Shown here: one piece after another, positions 24,075 to 32,422 of the stretch
Numbering within the stretch: the stretch's first letter is position 1
Layout of the letters: the number at the start of each line of letters is the position of its first letter
DNA from: Pseudomonadota bacterium
Lineage (GTDB): Bacteria > Desulfobacterota > Desulfobulbia > Desulfobulbales > Desulfocapsaceae
DNA length: 32,422 bases
Assembly (NCBI GenBank): GCA_018821785.1
Contig: JAHJLI010000019.1
Coordinates: 1 to 32,422, forward strand
Reading direction: 5' to 3'
Translations under genes and position numbers: made by a program
Notes under the pieces: model-generated
Database searches by the model: none
What the model was told of the DNA's origin: nothing
The model's input: the letters and a program-made list of their open reading frames with translations, nothing else

Positions 24075-24247
24075 GATACAGTTAATGAACTTGATAAAGA
24101 ACGTTTCTAGTAATACACCAGCGATCTTGAATATTGAAGGAATATTTAAACCATTGAAAAATAATAACATGGCAAATGTAATACAGGCGATGACATAGGG
24201 AGTCGTAAGGAAATATGTAAAATGGACAGATTATTTCCTGATGGTTG

Positions 24248-25171
24248 TTAAAAAAAAATCTGCCTGATCGATCGTTTAACGGATGGATAATCTTTTTTGC
24301 TCCACAGCCGATGAAAGAGGCTGAACCACTGTTCAGGATAAGCTCTTATGAAAGGCTCGTAGAGTTGGACGCAACGGGTAGATATATCAATAATGCTCTG
24401 GTCATTGATATCATCATAGTGTGGCAGTTGAACTTCATCAAAATCAATATGGAGTTCGCCATCTTTCATGTAGTAGATACTTGTAAAAACAGGGGCACCG
24501 GTTCTTTGGCGGAGTATTGCGGCCCCTTTAGCACAGGCAAGGGGGCGGTTGAAAAACAATACACTGGCGCCTCGACTGGTGTAGCTTTGATCGAGACTGA
24601 CTATGAGTATCCTGTTGTCATTCAGAGCCTTTTCATATGCCTTCATGCCGTCGTAACTACTTATGTGAGATAGGCTTGTGCCATAACGACCTCGTTGGCG
24701 TACGAAAAAATCATCGGATAGTGGGTTGCTTTGTTTCTGGTAGATAAGGCTTGTTGGGAGATCGGCAATGTTGAACCAGGCAAAGTATGCTTCGAACCAA
24801 CTGGCATGAATCGTAGTCAGAATAACTCCTTTTCCATGTTGCAGTGCTCGATCAAGCTTTTCTCTGCCAGTTATTCGGGTATTTTTTATCAACTTGGTGA
24901 GGCTTTTCCTGTGAAGAATGAAAACCAGACCAAATGTTCTGGTAAACTGCAGATACACTTTCCTCAAAAGACGTAATTTGTCTTCATGTGTCAGTTCAGG
25001 GAAGACGGTTGACAGATTTTTATAAGCAACTTTAATGCGGAAGGGGAAGATCACCCACGCCAAGTAGCCAAGTGTTTTACAAAGGGCTAAAATTATAGGA
25101 ACAGGGAGGAGATTAATAAAAAATATTATTGATCTCAACAGTAAGTATTCTAGTTTATGTTTAATTTTCAT
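24248..25171 (-). CDS. LpxL/HtrB-like lysophospholipid acyltransferase
   Basis: A 307-residue member of the lipid A late-acyltransferase family, which adds secondary acyl chains to lipid A at the inner membrane. It starts with a hydrophobic anchor (LLLRSIIFFINLLP), followed by the acceptor motif H-x4-E in TTIHASWFEAYF, and later LIVSLDQSY and the FNRPLACAKGAA segment expected in this family. The frame is open to 25339, but the extra 56 residues look non-homologous; ATG 25171 gives MKIKHKLEYLLLR, the usual start. Neither start has a good ribosome-binding site. It lies upstream of msbA on the same strand with a terminator-like hairpin between. Confidence 0.88.
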   Translation of the reverse strand: MKIKHKLEYLLLRSIIFFINLLPVPIILALCKTLGYLAWVIFPFRIKVAYKNLSTVFPELTHEDKLRLLRKVYLQFTRTFGLVFILHRKSLTKLIKNTRITGREKLDRALQHGKGVILTTIHASWFEAYFAWFNIADLPTSLIYQKQSNPLSDDFFVRQRGRYGTSLSHISSYDGMKAYEKALNDNRILIVSLDQSYTSRGASVLFFNRPLACAKGAAILRQRTGAPVFTSIYYMKDGELHIDFDEVQLPHYDDINDQSIIDISTRCVQLYEPFIRAYPEQWFSLFHRLWSKKDYPSVKRSIRQIFF

Positions 25172-25401
25172 GGCAGGTTGGAATGAACGGTAATGGCGCC
25201 TGGCGATAAAAAAATTAGTTTTAAAAGAGGAAATATTACTACACCACTCTCGTTCTGAAAAAAAGCTGTTTTTATATTGGCTCTGGAAATACATCGTTTT
25301 GCCAAAGAACGGCAGACATCCTATTATTTTGGTCATCATTCCGCTAGGATTTATAACTGATTTTCAACCACAGAAATGGATAATATTTAAAAAAATATCA
25401 A

Positions 25402-25415
25402 CTGATTTCAATCAG
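25402..25415. promoter_or_regulatory. Palindromic candidate operator upstream of the M16 gene
   Basis: A perfect palindrome, CTGATT-TC-AATCAG, lies 23 nt upstream of an extended -10 element. A partial copy (ACTGATTTTCAA) lies about 45 nt further upstream. The gap is shared with the divergent acyltransferase gene, so one regulator could control both. Confidence 0.35.
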
Positions 25416-25438
25416 GCAGTTTCGCTGCGAGGAATGAT

Positions 25439-25447
25439 TGTTATAAT
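25439..25447 (+). promoter_or_regulatory. Extended -10 promoter for the M16 peptidase gene
   Basis: TGTTATAAT contains a perfect TATAAT with the upstream TG of an extended -10 element. The -35 region is poor, as is usual for this class. It would give a 5' untranslated region of about 70 nt. Confidence 0.5.
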
Positions 25448-25525
25448 TACCAAGTCGTCTCAAGAATTATTTTTTTAATTATTTATTCATTTATTTTCGT
25501 ACTAATTTCTATTAGTTGAAGGCTC

Positions 25526-28465
25526 ATGGCGGTGTATAATAAAAAGAGTATGAAATCGACAATACAAAACCCCACACAACTTGTTTTCACATTTTTGCTG
25601 TTTATCAACTTTGCTCTGGTTCCAGCGAGTTATGCCGAAAAACTATCTAGCGACAAGGTGTGTTTACCATCGACCTGGCCATCGGAGGTCAGCGACCTGG
25701 CTGTTGACCCAGATTTGCACCAAGGCGAATTAGCAAATGGTTTTCGCTATGTTCTAAAACAGAACAAAGAACCAAAGAACCGGGTGGCAGCTTTTCTTTA
25801 TGTGAAAGCCGGCTCCTTAAATGAAGCGGATAATCAACGGGGGTTGGCGCACTTCCTTGAGCATATGATGTTTAAAGGAACAGACAACTATCCGGCAGGA
25901 AGCCTGGTGGAATATTTTCAATCCATCGGCATGAATTTCGGTAATGATGCTAACGCCCACACTTCTTTTGATCAAACGGTTTACAACCTTATATTGCCGA
26001 ATGGTTCTGAAAAGGGACTGAATGTCGGATTTTCAGTTATGGCTGATTATGCCAGGCGTGCAACCCTTAATGACGAGCAGATTAATATGGAACGGGGTGT
26101 GATTCTGGCAGAAAGGCGATCCAGAGACTCAGCATCTTATAGAACACAGGTGGCTAGTATGGAATTTGCTTTTCGCGGGACGAGACTTGCGGAAAGAATG
26201 GTCATTGGAGTTGAAGGAATTCTACAGCAAGCAGATCGGACAAGTCTCAAGACTTTTTACGATTCTTGGTATCGACCGGAAAACATGATTCTTATCGTCG
26301 TTGGTGATATGGAACCAAAAATAGCCGAACAGCTTGTCGAAAGACATTTCTCCCAGCTTTCCACGGTCGGCCCAAGCCCTGAATGCCCCGGATTCGGGGA
26401 GCTGGTACATAAGGGGACCGAGACTTTCTATCATTTCGAACCGGAATTGGGTAAAACCAATGTATCGATCGAGTCTATCTGGGATCTACCATTGCAGAAT
26501 GACTCACAACAACTGGAAACGGAAGAAATTATAAGGTTGATGGGGACCATGATTATGGGGTATCGATTGCAACGGCTACAGGAAGAAAAAAAAGCACCCT
26601 TTACCCTTACTTCTTACAACTCTGGAGATATCCTGGAGCGTATTGGCTATGGCACCATTTCCGCTCAAACGGATGCTGGAAAGTGGCAGGAATGCCTTGA
26701 TTTTATAGAAAAAACACTCCGTCAGGCTATTGAGTTTGGCTTTAACGAACAGGAGGTGGAACGTACCAAAAAAGAAATACTTGCTGAGTTGGATTCCCGA
26801 GTTCTTACAGTAAAATCCGAAGATTCTCGGAAGATCGCTCAAAAAATACTCAGGCATCTGGGAAGTAACCGTGTGTATCAGTCGGCGGAACAGGAACAAT
26901 CCTTTTATAGACCTATAGTTGAACAGGTTACTACCGCTCAGGTCAACCAGGAATTTCGGGCCTTATGGAATCATGACAGCAGGTTGGTGTCGGTTACGGG
27001 AGACGCACCGTTGGGGGAAGATGGTCCCCGGATTATTGCAGACCATTATCGGCGAGTAGTAGGGGACAAAGTCGTAAGCCCGCTTCATCGACAAAAAGAC
27101 AAATTTCCTTATCTACCACTTTCTATCCCGCCGGATACTGCTCCTGAACGCCTGTATTATGAGGACATTGACGTTGAAAGGTTGATTTTTGCAAATGGTC
27201 TTGTCGTCAATCTTAAGAAGACCGATTACCAGAAAAACAGTGTGAAGATAGTCGCTTCTTTTGGGGCTGGAGAACAAAGTGAACCTGCTCCGGGAATGGC
27301 TATATTGGCAGAAGATACCATCAACATCTCCGGCTCGGCTCAATTCCCGCAATCGGCAATTGATGCTCTTGTCGCCGGGAGTTCAGTCGAATTGCGCTTT
27401 AATATCGGTGAAAATGCCTTTAGCTGGATTGGAAGCTCATTGTTTAAAGATTTCGAACTGCTGATCCAGATACTTCAAACAATGCTTTACGATCCGGGCT
27501 TTCGGGACAATCAGTTTGCTCATGTCTTAAGTAAAATTGAGCTCATGTATCAGAAAATCAGCCGTGAGATCGATGGCGCAATGCTTCTTGATGTACATCC
27601 TTTTCTCGCAAGCGGAAATTCACATTTTGGTCTGCCTTCTTGGAATGATATTGCAAAGCTTGATTTTCCAGCTTTAGAAAAGTGGGTCCGATCTTTCTCT
27701 CTGCCGAAAGATTTGGAGCTTTCGATTGTTGGTGATTTCAATAGAGATGATGTTCTGGAAATCCTAAACAAATATTTAGGCGGAGTGACACTGCAAAGTC
27801 CACACATTCCAGAGACACAGGCGGTGTATTTTCCGTCGGGTGGAACGCTCAAGGTAGACGTTGAAACTTCTATTGATAAGTCGCTCGTTGTGGTCGCCTG
27901 GCCTACTGAGGATTATTGGGATATTCAGCGCACAAGAAGGTTACATGTTTTAGCCAAGGTGCTTGAGGACAGGTTAAGAAAAGTGATTAGGGAAAAGCTT
28001 GGCGCTGCGTATTCCCCGTCCGTATCGAATTTCAATAGCCGGGTCTATCAAGGATACGGTTTCTTGATTGCACAGGTGATTGTCAAGCCTGGGGGCGAGG
28101 AATCAATAATTTCTGAAATTTTGCACATAGTCGACCAGCTGAAAGAAACAGGGGTAAGCGCAGATGAATTGTTGCGTGCCAAGAGACCGATGCTGACTGC
28201 TATCACTGACAATATCAGAACCAACCAATACTGGATATCGTCTGTCCTCACACTTTCCAGCAGATATCCGGAGCAATTGCAGTGGCCGCAGTCAATTCTC
28301 AGTGATTTCTCTTCAATTGATAAAAATGATTTGACCCAACTTGCCCGGCAATATCTGGACAATTCCCGGGCTGCCCTGGCAAGAGTGGTGCCGAGTAAAA
28401 TATCTGCACAGACTGTCGCCAAGGATACTGTTGTTGAAAAAAAGAGGGGGGATGTTCTCCAGTGA
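25526..28465 (+). CDS. Exported M16 family zinc metallopeptidase (two-half form)
   Basis: A 979-residue protease. A signal peptide lies near the N terminus (hydrophobic run about 19-32, ending ASYA at 34-37). The first M16 half holds the inverted zinc motif H109-x2-E112-H113 (AHFLEHMMFKG), with the third ligand E189 about 75 residues on in NMERGVILAE, so it should be catalytically active. The second half (about 550-950) has the same fold features but no HxxEH, as expected for the inactive half that closes the chamber, and contains LGAAYSP, the substrate-binding Tyr region. The length matches pitrilysin-like fused forms. GAAGG lies close before ATG 25526; ATG 25550 is an alternative that still keeps the signal peptide. 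It should degrade peptides in the periplasm. Confidence 0.92.
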   Translation: MAVYNKKSMKSTIQNPTQLVFTFLLFINFALVPASYAEKLSSDKVCLPSTWPSEVSDLAVDPDLHQGELANGFRYVLKQNKEPKNRVAAFLYVKAGSLNEADNQRGLAHFLEHMMFKGTDNYPAGSLVEYFQSIGMNFGNDANAHTSFDQTVYNLILPNGSEKGLNVGFSVMADYARRATLNDEQINMERGVILAERRSRDSASYRTQVASMEFAFRGTRLAERMVIGVEGILQQADRTSLKTFYDSWYRPENMILIVVGDMEPKIAEQLVERHFSQLSTVGPSPECPGFGELVHKGTETFYHFEPELGKTNVSIESIWDLPLQNDSQQLETEEIIRLMGTMIMGYRLQRLQEEKKAPFTLTSYNSGDILERIGYGTISAQTDAGKWQECLDFIEKTLRQAIEFGFNEQEVERTKKEILAELDSRVLTVKSEDSRKIAQKILRHLGSNRVYQSAEQEQSFYRPIVEQVTTAQVNQEFRALWNHDSRLVSVTGDAPLGEDGPRIIADHYRRVVGDKVVSPLHRQKDKFPYLPLSIPPDTAPERLYYEDIDVERLIFANGLVVNLKKTDYQKNSVKIVASFGAGEQSEPAPGMAILAEDTINISGSAQFPQSAIDALVAGSSVELRFNIGENAFSWIGSSLFKDFELLIQILQTMLYDPGFRDNQFAHVLSKIELMYQKISREIDGAMLLDVHPFLASGNSHFGLPSWNDIAKLDFPALEKWVRSFSLPKDLELSIVGDFNRDDVLEILNKYLGGVTLQSPHIPETQAVYFPSGGTLKVDVETSIDKSLVVVAWPTEDYWDIQRTRRLHVLAKVLEDRLRKVIREKLGAAYSPSVSNFNSRVYQGYGFLIAQVIVKPGGEESIISEILHIVDQLKETGVSADELLRAKRPMLTAITDNIRTNQYWISSVLTLSSRYPEQLQWPQSILSDFSSIDKNDLTQLARQYLDNSRAALARVVPSKISAQTVAKDTVVEKKRGDVLQ

Positions 28466-28504
28466 AGAATTCACTGATTTTGAATTAATAATTTGATTTC
28501 TGTG

Positions 28505-28531
28505 TTGATTGCACACTGAACATGTTATACT
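28505..28531 (+). promoter_or_regulatory. Weak candidate promoter for the PilZ gene
   Basis: TTGATT (28505-28510) and TATACT (28526-28531) are separated by 15 nt, slightly short of optimal. The pair lies about 65 nt upstream of the PilZ start in the gap after the M16 gene. Confidence 0.3.
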
Positions 28532-28596
28532 TTTCCGGAAGGCGCTGAAAAAATGATAAGAGGGGAGCCTATCGTTTCTAAAAAAAGGATTTTGCC

Positions 28597-28998
28597 ATGA
28601 ATCGATTAGAAAAAGGTACACAATTATCTAGCGGTTTTCAGTTTGGCCAAATGAAACGAAAACACCGAAGGGCAGGATTGCCTGGATTTGTCGGTGATAT
28701 CGCCGACGGGAAATTGATTTTTGGAGGCAATATCGAAGACATGTCCATCGGAGGTTTTAAAATCACCGATATACCTCTTTCGTTTGCTGCTGAAAAATAT
28801 ACCTATACAGCTATTTTGTCTGGCCAAGGAAAACATTACAGGTTGTTGGCAAAACCATGTTGGAAAAAGCAGGGTTCAGTAAAAGGCACTGTCGATATCG
28901 GTTTTAAAATTCTTGATGCCCCGTGGGAATGGGTCGAGTTCGCTATGAATGAAATTCCGGAATTCGACCTTGAGGATTCCTCAAGTTTTCAAGCCTAA
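28597..28998 (+). CDS. Single-domain PilZ (cyclic di-GMP-binding) protein
   Basis: A 133-residue protein that is mostly one PilZ domain. The two cyclic di-GMP-binding elements are present: R-x3-R at R21-R25 in KRKHRRAGL, and D-x-S-x2-G at D48-S50-G53 in EDMSIGGF. It should bind the second messenger and act by contacting another protein, because there is no output domain. AAAGGA precedes the ATG with good spacing. It follows the M16 gene by 131 nt and ends before a strong terminator. Its partner cannot be identified here; motility, the chemosensory system or polysaccharide export are plausible. Confidence 0.85.
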   Translation: MNRLEKGTQLSSGFQFGQMKRKHRRAGLPGFVGDIADGKLIFGGNIEDMSIGGFKITDIPLSFAAEKYTYTAILSGQGKHYRLLAKPCWKKQGSVKGTVDIGFKILDAPWEWVEFAMNEIPEFDLEDSSSFQA

Positions 28999-29056
28999 GA
29001 AATATAGGCGGCAGACTGCATTGAGTTTGCCTGGTTTATCGGTCTTTAATTTTTTT

Positions 29057-29099
29057 GGAGCGGGTTATCTCTCAGTAAGAGGGGTGTCGCTCCTTTTTT
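29057..29099 (+). terminator. Rho-independent terminator after the PilZ gene
   Basis: GGAGCG (29057-29062) pairs with CGCTCC (29088-29093) and is followed by six T. An inner CTCT/AGAG pairing strengthens the hairpin. It lies between convergent genes, and its polarity fits the plus-strand transcript. Confidence 0.8.
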
Positions 29100-29110
29100 A
29101 TTACGAGACG

Positions 29111-30964
29111 TTATAGGGTCAGCTTGATAAGACAGTGGGCATATATGCCACGCGGATCGTCAAGGAGAATAAATTCATTGAATTTGTTCTCCAAGATTAT
29201 TTTGATTTTTTTAGCTAGTGGATAGTCATTTTTATTCAGGATGGCGGCAAGTGGTGCTATCTGTGCTGCAAAGAATTGCAGCACCTGTTCCTTGACGGTA
29301 GCATCCGGGCGAATATATTCAGCACTATAATCGGTGGTGCCGGCAAGATTCGCTGCTGCAGCAATGGCCTCATCAAATGATCCGAGTTTGTCGACGAGAC
29401 CAAATGCCAGTGCGGATTTGCCGTCATAAACACGGCCTTCGGCGAGTTCTCCTACACGTTTTTTCTCCAGATCCCTGCCTGTGGCAACGATTTGCAGAAA
29501 CTGGTCGTAATTATGAGCTATTGCCTGTTGAATGGCACCTTTTAATGATTCCGGCAGGGGCTGAGTGAGATCTAGTCCCGCAGCCAGAGGGGTGGTTCCT
29601 GTGCCATCACTGTAGATCCCAAGGGAAGACAGGGTCTTTTCAAAGGTGGGAATTGCCCCAAAGATGCCGATCGATCCGGTGATGGTTGCCTCGGATGCCC
29701 AGATTTCATCAGCATCGGCCGCAATCCAGTAGCCACCGGATGCGGCAACAGCTCCCATCGAAACGACAACGGGTTTGCCTTTTTTCTGTAGCAAAAGCAA
29801 TTCCTGGCGAATGATTTCTGAAGCAAAGGCTGATCCGCCTCCCGAGTTGATGCGTACTACGAGAGCTTTTATCTGCTCGTCTTCTCTCGCCTTTTTTATG
29901 AGTGCCGCCAGGGAATCCCCGCCAATGAGGCCAGGAGGCTGTTTTCCCGGAAGGATATTACCTTCGGCAATTATGAGGCCAATCTTATCGCCTTTCCAAC
30001 CAATTTTGTTATAGGAAGGGAGAAACGAGTCGGAGTATTTTGCGGATCCAACTATGGGTGGTTTAGTTTCAGTGCTTTTGGCCAAGGCAATAAGGTAGGC
30101 GGATATTTCCGATCTGTTTGACAGTTGGTCGACTAGTCCGGTTGTAAGGGCTAGTTGTGCCGTGTCACCCCCAGTACTTTGTAAGGCCAGGGAGATGTTT
30201 GCCGTGTAGTTTTCTAGAGTTTCCTTCGATAGTTTTCGTTGTTTCAGGATATCATCTTTATATACCTGCCAAAGAGCAGAAAGCCATACTGCATTCTGGT
30301 TGCGATCCTCTGGTGACATGTTATCTCTGGTAAACGGCTCAAGTGCTGATTTATACGTCCCGACTTTGAAGATATTGTAGTTGATTGCCAGCTTTTCCAT
30401 GGCCTCTCGGAAGTAGAGGCGAAACACGCCAAAACCGTGGACATCTACTCCGCCCATTGGGTTGAGAAAAATCTTGTCGGCATATGATGCCAGATAGTAT
30501 TGCGTTTGACTGTAATAGTCTTCAGCGGCAACAATGGTTTTTCCGGTTTTCCTGAAATTTACAAAGGCTTGGCCGATAGTTTGCAACTGGTTCAGCCCGG
30601 CACTTTCCATATGTTTAAGATTGAGCAGCAATGCTACAATCCGGTCATCTGCCGCGGCGTTGTCGATGATATCAAGAATATCCTGCAGAGCAGTTTCGGG
30701 TTCTGTTGCATCTGGACCAACCGAGTCGCTGAATAATTTTTCGACGGAACCAAAAACCCTTTTTTCCTCAACTATATCGCCGAGAATGTCAAGTCGCAGA
30801 ATACTTTTGGAAGGAACATGAGAGACCTCTTTTGGCATAAAAATAAAAATGAGGGTCGCAAAAATTGTTAACAATACAACGTTAAACAGGAAATTTCTGA
30901 TAAAGGTGAAAATTTTCCCGACATACTTAAAGATATTGAAAATTGCAAGAATGAGGTCTTTCAT
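29111..30964 (-). CDS. sppA: Signal peptide peptidase SppA, 67K long form
   Basis: A 617-residue membrane-anchored serine protease that degrades cleaved signal peptides at the inner membrane. A single N-terminal membrane segment (about 25-43) is followed by two tandem S49 domains, as in the long E. coli-type enzyme. The catalytic Ser/Lys dyad is split between the halves: K205 in VGTYKSA and S409 in VAASGGYW. The GGGSAF segment at 375-380 and GSIGIFGA further on are family features. The length is normal. It follows dinB on the same strand after a 205-nt gap with no clear promoter, and converges with the PilZ gene. Confidence 0.95.
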   Translation of the reverse strand: MKDLILAIFNIFKYVGKIFTFIRNFLFNVVLLTIFATLIFIFMPKEVSHVPSKSILRLDILGDIVEEKRVFGSVEKLFSDSVGPDATEPETALQDILDIIDNAAADDRIVALLLNLKHMESAGLNQLQTIGQAFVNFRKTGKTIVAAEDYYSQTQYYLASYADKIFLNPMGGVDVHGFGVFRLYFREAMEKLAINYNIFKVGTYKSALEPFTRDNMSPEDRNQNAVWLSALWQVYKDDILKQRKLSKETLENYTANISLALQSTGGDTAQLALTTGLVDQLSNRSEISAYLIALAKSTETKPPIVGSAKYSDSFLPSYNKIGWKGDKIGLIIAEGNILPGKQPPGLIGGDSLAALIKKAREDEQIKALVVRINSGGGSAFASEIIRQELLLLQKKGKPVVVSMGAVAASGGYWIAADADEIWASEATITGSIGIFGAIPTFEKTLSSLGIYSDGTGTTPLAAGLDLTQPLPESLKGAIQQAIAHNYDQFLQIVATGRDLEKKRVGELAEGRVYDGKSALAFGLVDKLGSFDEAIAAAANLAGTTDYSAEYIRPDATVKEQVLQFFAAQIAPLAAILNKNDYPLAKKIKIILENKFNEFILLDDPRGIYAHCLIKLTL

Positions 30965-31169
30965 ACGAGTAAGTTTGAGATTCAGGTGATTGAATAGTAA
31001 TAATGGTGTTTCTCTGTTTAGGGAGAGTAAGGTTTTTGGTTGTTGTTTTTGTTCTGTCTATTTCAAGGAAGTCTAAGCTCCCAAGACAATTCCGAGAAAC
31101 AAAAGCGCAGTTTTTTACTACTCAGTTATGATAACCATAATGTTTGTGAGTACAACAGAACACTATAAT

Positions 31170-32252
31170 CTATTCATACATAAACGGAAGTTTGAGTTGA
31201 CGAGGAAGGTTTATATGGTCGACAAGCTTTGATATTGAGAGCCCGAGCAGACGGATTTTCACCGTCCCAACTTGCGTTGCAGCCAGGAGACCGGGGAGCA
31301 TGGGGACAAAGTCGTCAACCGAGAACATGGCAGTTCTCACGGTTATCGATCTGGTGATGGTGGTGAAATCCTTATACCTAACCTTCAGTGTCAGGGTATA
31401 TCCGCCCTTATTTTTTCTGAGCAATGTTTTTTCGAGGTCGTCGGCAAGTTCTGCAAGGAGCTTGTTTATTTCGGTGAGGTCATCGGTGTCGTAGGGGAGA
31501 GTGGTTTCGCTGCCTATGGATTTACGAACTCTCACCGGTTCGACAGGACGATCATCAATCCCCCGGACTATGTTATGGAGAAATGAACCGATCTTGCCGA
31601 AATGAAAGACTAATCGTTCCGCATCCCATTTTTTTAGGTCGGAACCTGTGTTGATACCTAATTGTCGCATCTTTTTTTCCGTCACCTGGCCAACCCCAAA
31701 GAATTTGCGGATCGGCAGGGCGTCGAGAAATTGGTGTGCAGTTTTCGGTGGAATGGTGGTGATGCCATGTGGCTTGTTAATGTCGGAGGCAACTTTTGCC
31801 AAAAATTTATTGTAAGAAATTCCTGCGGATGCGGTAAGTTGCAGTTCCTGATATATTTGCTGGCAAATATGCCTTGCCAGGAGAGTAGCGGATGGGTGTT
31901 TTTCTCCGATGTGGGTAACATCCAGAAAGGCTTCATCCAATGACAGTGGCTCGACCAAGTCAGTATGTTGGCGGAAAATTCCCATGATTTGGTTGGAGAT
32001 TTCAACGTATCTACCCATGCGAGGAGGGGTGAAAATTGCCTCCGGACACAATCTGACCGCTTTCGAGCAAGGCATGGCTGAGTGAATACCGAATTTGCGC
32101 GCTTCGTAGGAACAGGCGGCCACAACTCCTCTGCTTTGCGGACTGCCTCCGACAATCAAGGGCTTTCCCCGAAAGGACACATGGTCTTTTTGCTCAATGG
32201 AAGCAAAAAACGCGTCCATGTCGATATGAATGATTTTTCGCGTGTTGCACAT
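31170..32252 (-). CDS. dinB: DNA polymerase IV (Y-family translesion polymerase)
   Basis: A 360-residue Y-family polymerase that copies damaged DNA with low fidelity. Metal-binding residues are D11 in IHIDMDAFFAS and D106/E107 in LSLDEAFLD. SAGISYNKFLAKVASD, PHGITTI and the helix-hairpin-helix FFGVGQVT match DinB. The C terminus ends QLKLPFMYE, resembling a sliding-clamp-binding motif. The frame is open to 32336, but ATG 32252 gives MCNTRKIIHIDMD, the expected start, although a GAGG abuts it too closely to be an ideal ribosome-binding site. I recognise no LexA-type operator upstream, but the box differs between lineages. Confidence 0.95.
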   Translation of the reverse strand: MCNTRKIIHIDMDAFFASIEQKDHVSFRGKPLIVGGSPQSRGVVAACSYEARKFGIHSAMPCSKAVRLCPEAIFTPPRMGRYVEISNQIMGIFRQHTDLVEPLSLDEAFLDVTHIGEKHPSATLLARHICQQIYQELQLTASAGISYNKFLAKVASDINKPHGITTIPPKTAHQFLDALPIRKFFGVGQVTEKKMRQLGINTGSDLKKWDAERLVFHFGKIGSFLHNIVRGIDDRPVEPVRVRKSIGSETTLPYDTDDLTEINKLLAELADDLEKTLLRKNKGGYTLTLKVRYKDFTTITRSITVRTAMFSVDDFVPMLPGLLAATQVGTVKIRLLGLSISKLVDHINLPRQLKLPFMYE

Positions 32253-32399
32253 CCTCTTTATTCTGCCTTCAAAAAGCTTCAAAGAGTGTTTTAAACTGCA
32301 ATTGTTGGTAAAATCGGATAAAAAGTGGCACAACATACGCAGTACTATGGCATACCTGGGTGAATTTCAAAACATTCATTTTTAGTATAACGGATTATC

Positions 32400-32422
32400 A
32401 TGAATAAAAAACAGATCATAGA
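32400..32422 (+). CDS. Possible start of a truncated plus-strand gene
   Basis: An ATG at 32400 opens MNKKQII and runs off the window. It is divergent from dinB. Too little is present to identify it, and no clear ribosome-binding site precedes it. Confidence 0.3.

Noticed and set aside
28466..28596. Possible cyclic di-GMP riboswitch before the PilZ gene
   Set aside because: The gap is only 131 nt and I see none of the conserved GEMM-type helices or tetraloop motifs. Only a weak promoter is visible.
1..32422. Mobile elements, CRISPR arrays, defence systems or prophage genes
   Set aside because: I found no transposase, integrase, cas, toxin-antitoxin or phage structural genes, and no tandem spacer-repeat pattern. 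Codon and base use look even across the window by eye.

Overview
The window is a compact stretch of bacterial chromosome with about 27 protein genes, few long gaps, and no tRNA, rRNA, CRISPR array or insertion sequence that I can see. The gene set suggests a Gram-negative, motile or chemosensory organism: MsbA, an O-antigen ligase-like protein, an LpxL-like acyltransferase, exported M16 and SppA proteases, and a complete Che set with CheX-type phosphatases. The moderate GC content and the combination of NtrC-type regulators, a hybrid CheA, long-form HisG and a free-standing HisI fit Desulfobacterota (Desulfobulbales-like). That placement is inferred from gene content; I could run no search.

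Region 1 (1-4090, + strand) is a chemotaxis adaptation cluster. It holds a stand-alone CheY, two paralogous single-domain CheX-like phosphatases, and an 823-residue protein with three further CheX-like domains ending in a degenerate receiver domain. Region 2 (4121-5746, - strand) pairs a cyclic-nucleotide-binding-domain protein with a sigma-54 activator that has no sensory domain. Region 3 (6039-8162, + strand) holds an exported thermonuclease-like enzyme and an exported two-module pentapeptide-repeat protein. Region 4 (8202-14293, - strand) is the signalling operon cheA-cheW-cheB-cheR followed by an NtrC-like receiver with a coiled-coil tail; it ends in a clear intrinsic terminator. Kinase, adaptor, methylesterase and methyltransferase are thus on one strand, and the presumed CheY output plus a large phosphatase capacity on the other, about 4 kb away. 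No chemoreceptor lies in the window.

Region 5 (14480-17164) is housekeeping: an FKBP-type isomerase (-), then hisI, hisG and engB (+). A strong terminator hairpin lies between hisI and hisG. The 391-bp gap after engB holds two copies of a 72-76-nt palindromic element. Region 6 (17556-21069, + strand) is a 567-residue protein with a nucleoside-phosphorylase-like C-terminal half, whose 3' end overlaps a membrane-bound PAS sensor histidine kinase. Region 7 (21085-25171, - strand) is a lipopolysaccharide block: LpxL-like acyltransferase, MsbA and O-antigen ligase, with msbA and the ligase gene overlapping by 4 nt. Region 8 (25526-32252) has an exported two-half M16 zinc protease and a small PilZ protein (+), then SppA and DNA polymerase IV (-). 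A new + strand gene may begin at 32400 and run off the window.

The most distinctive content is the five-fold CheX domain expansion with its multidomain fusion, the two-headed pentapeptide protein, the phosphorylase-like/histidine kinase pair, and the twin palindromic repeats.
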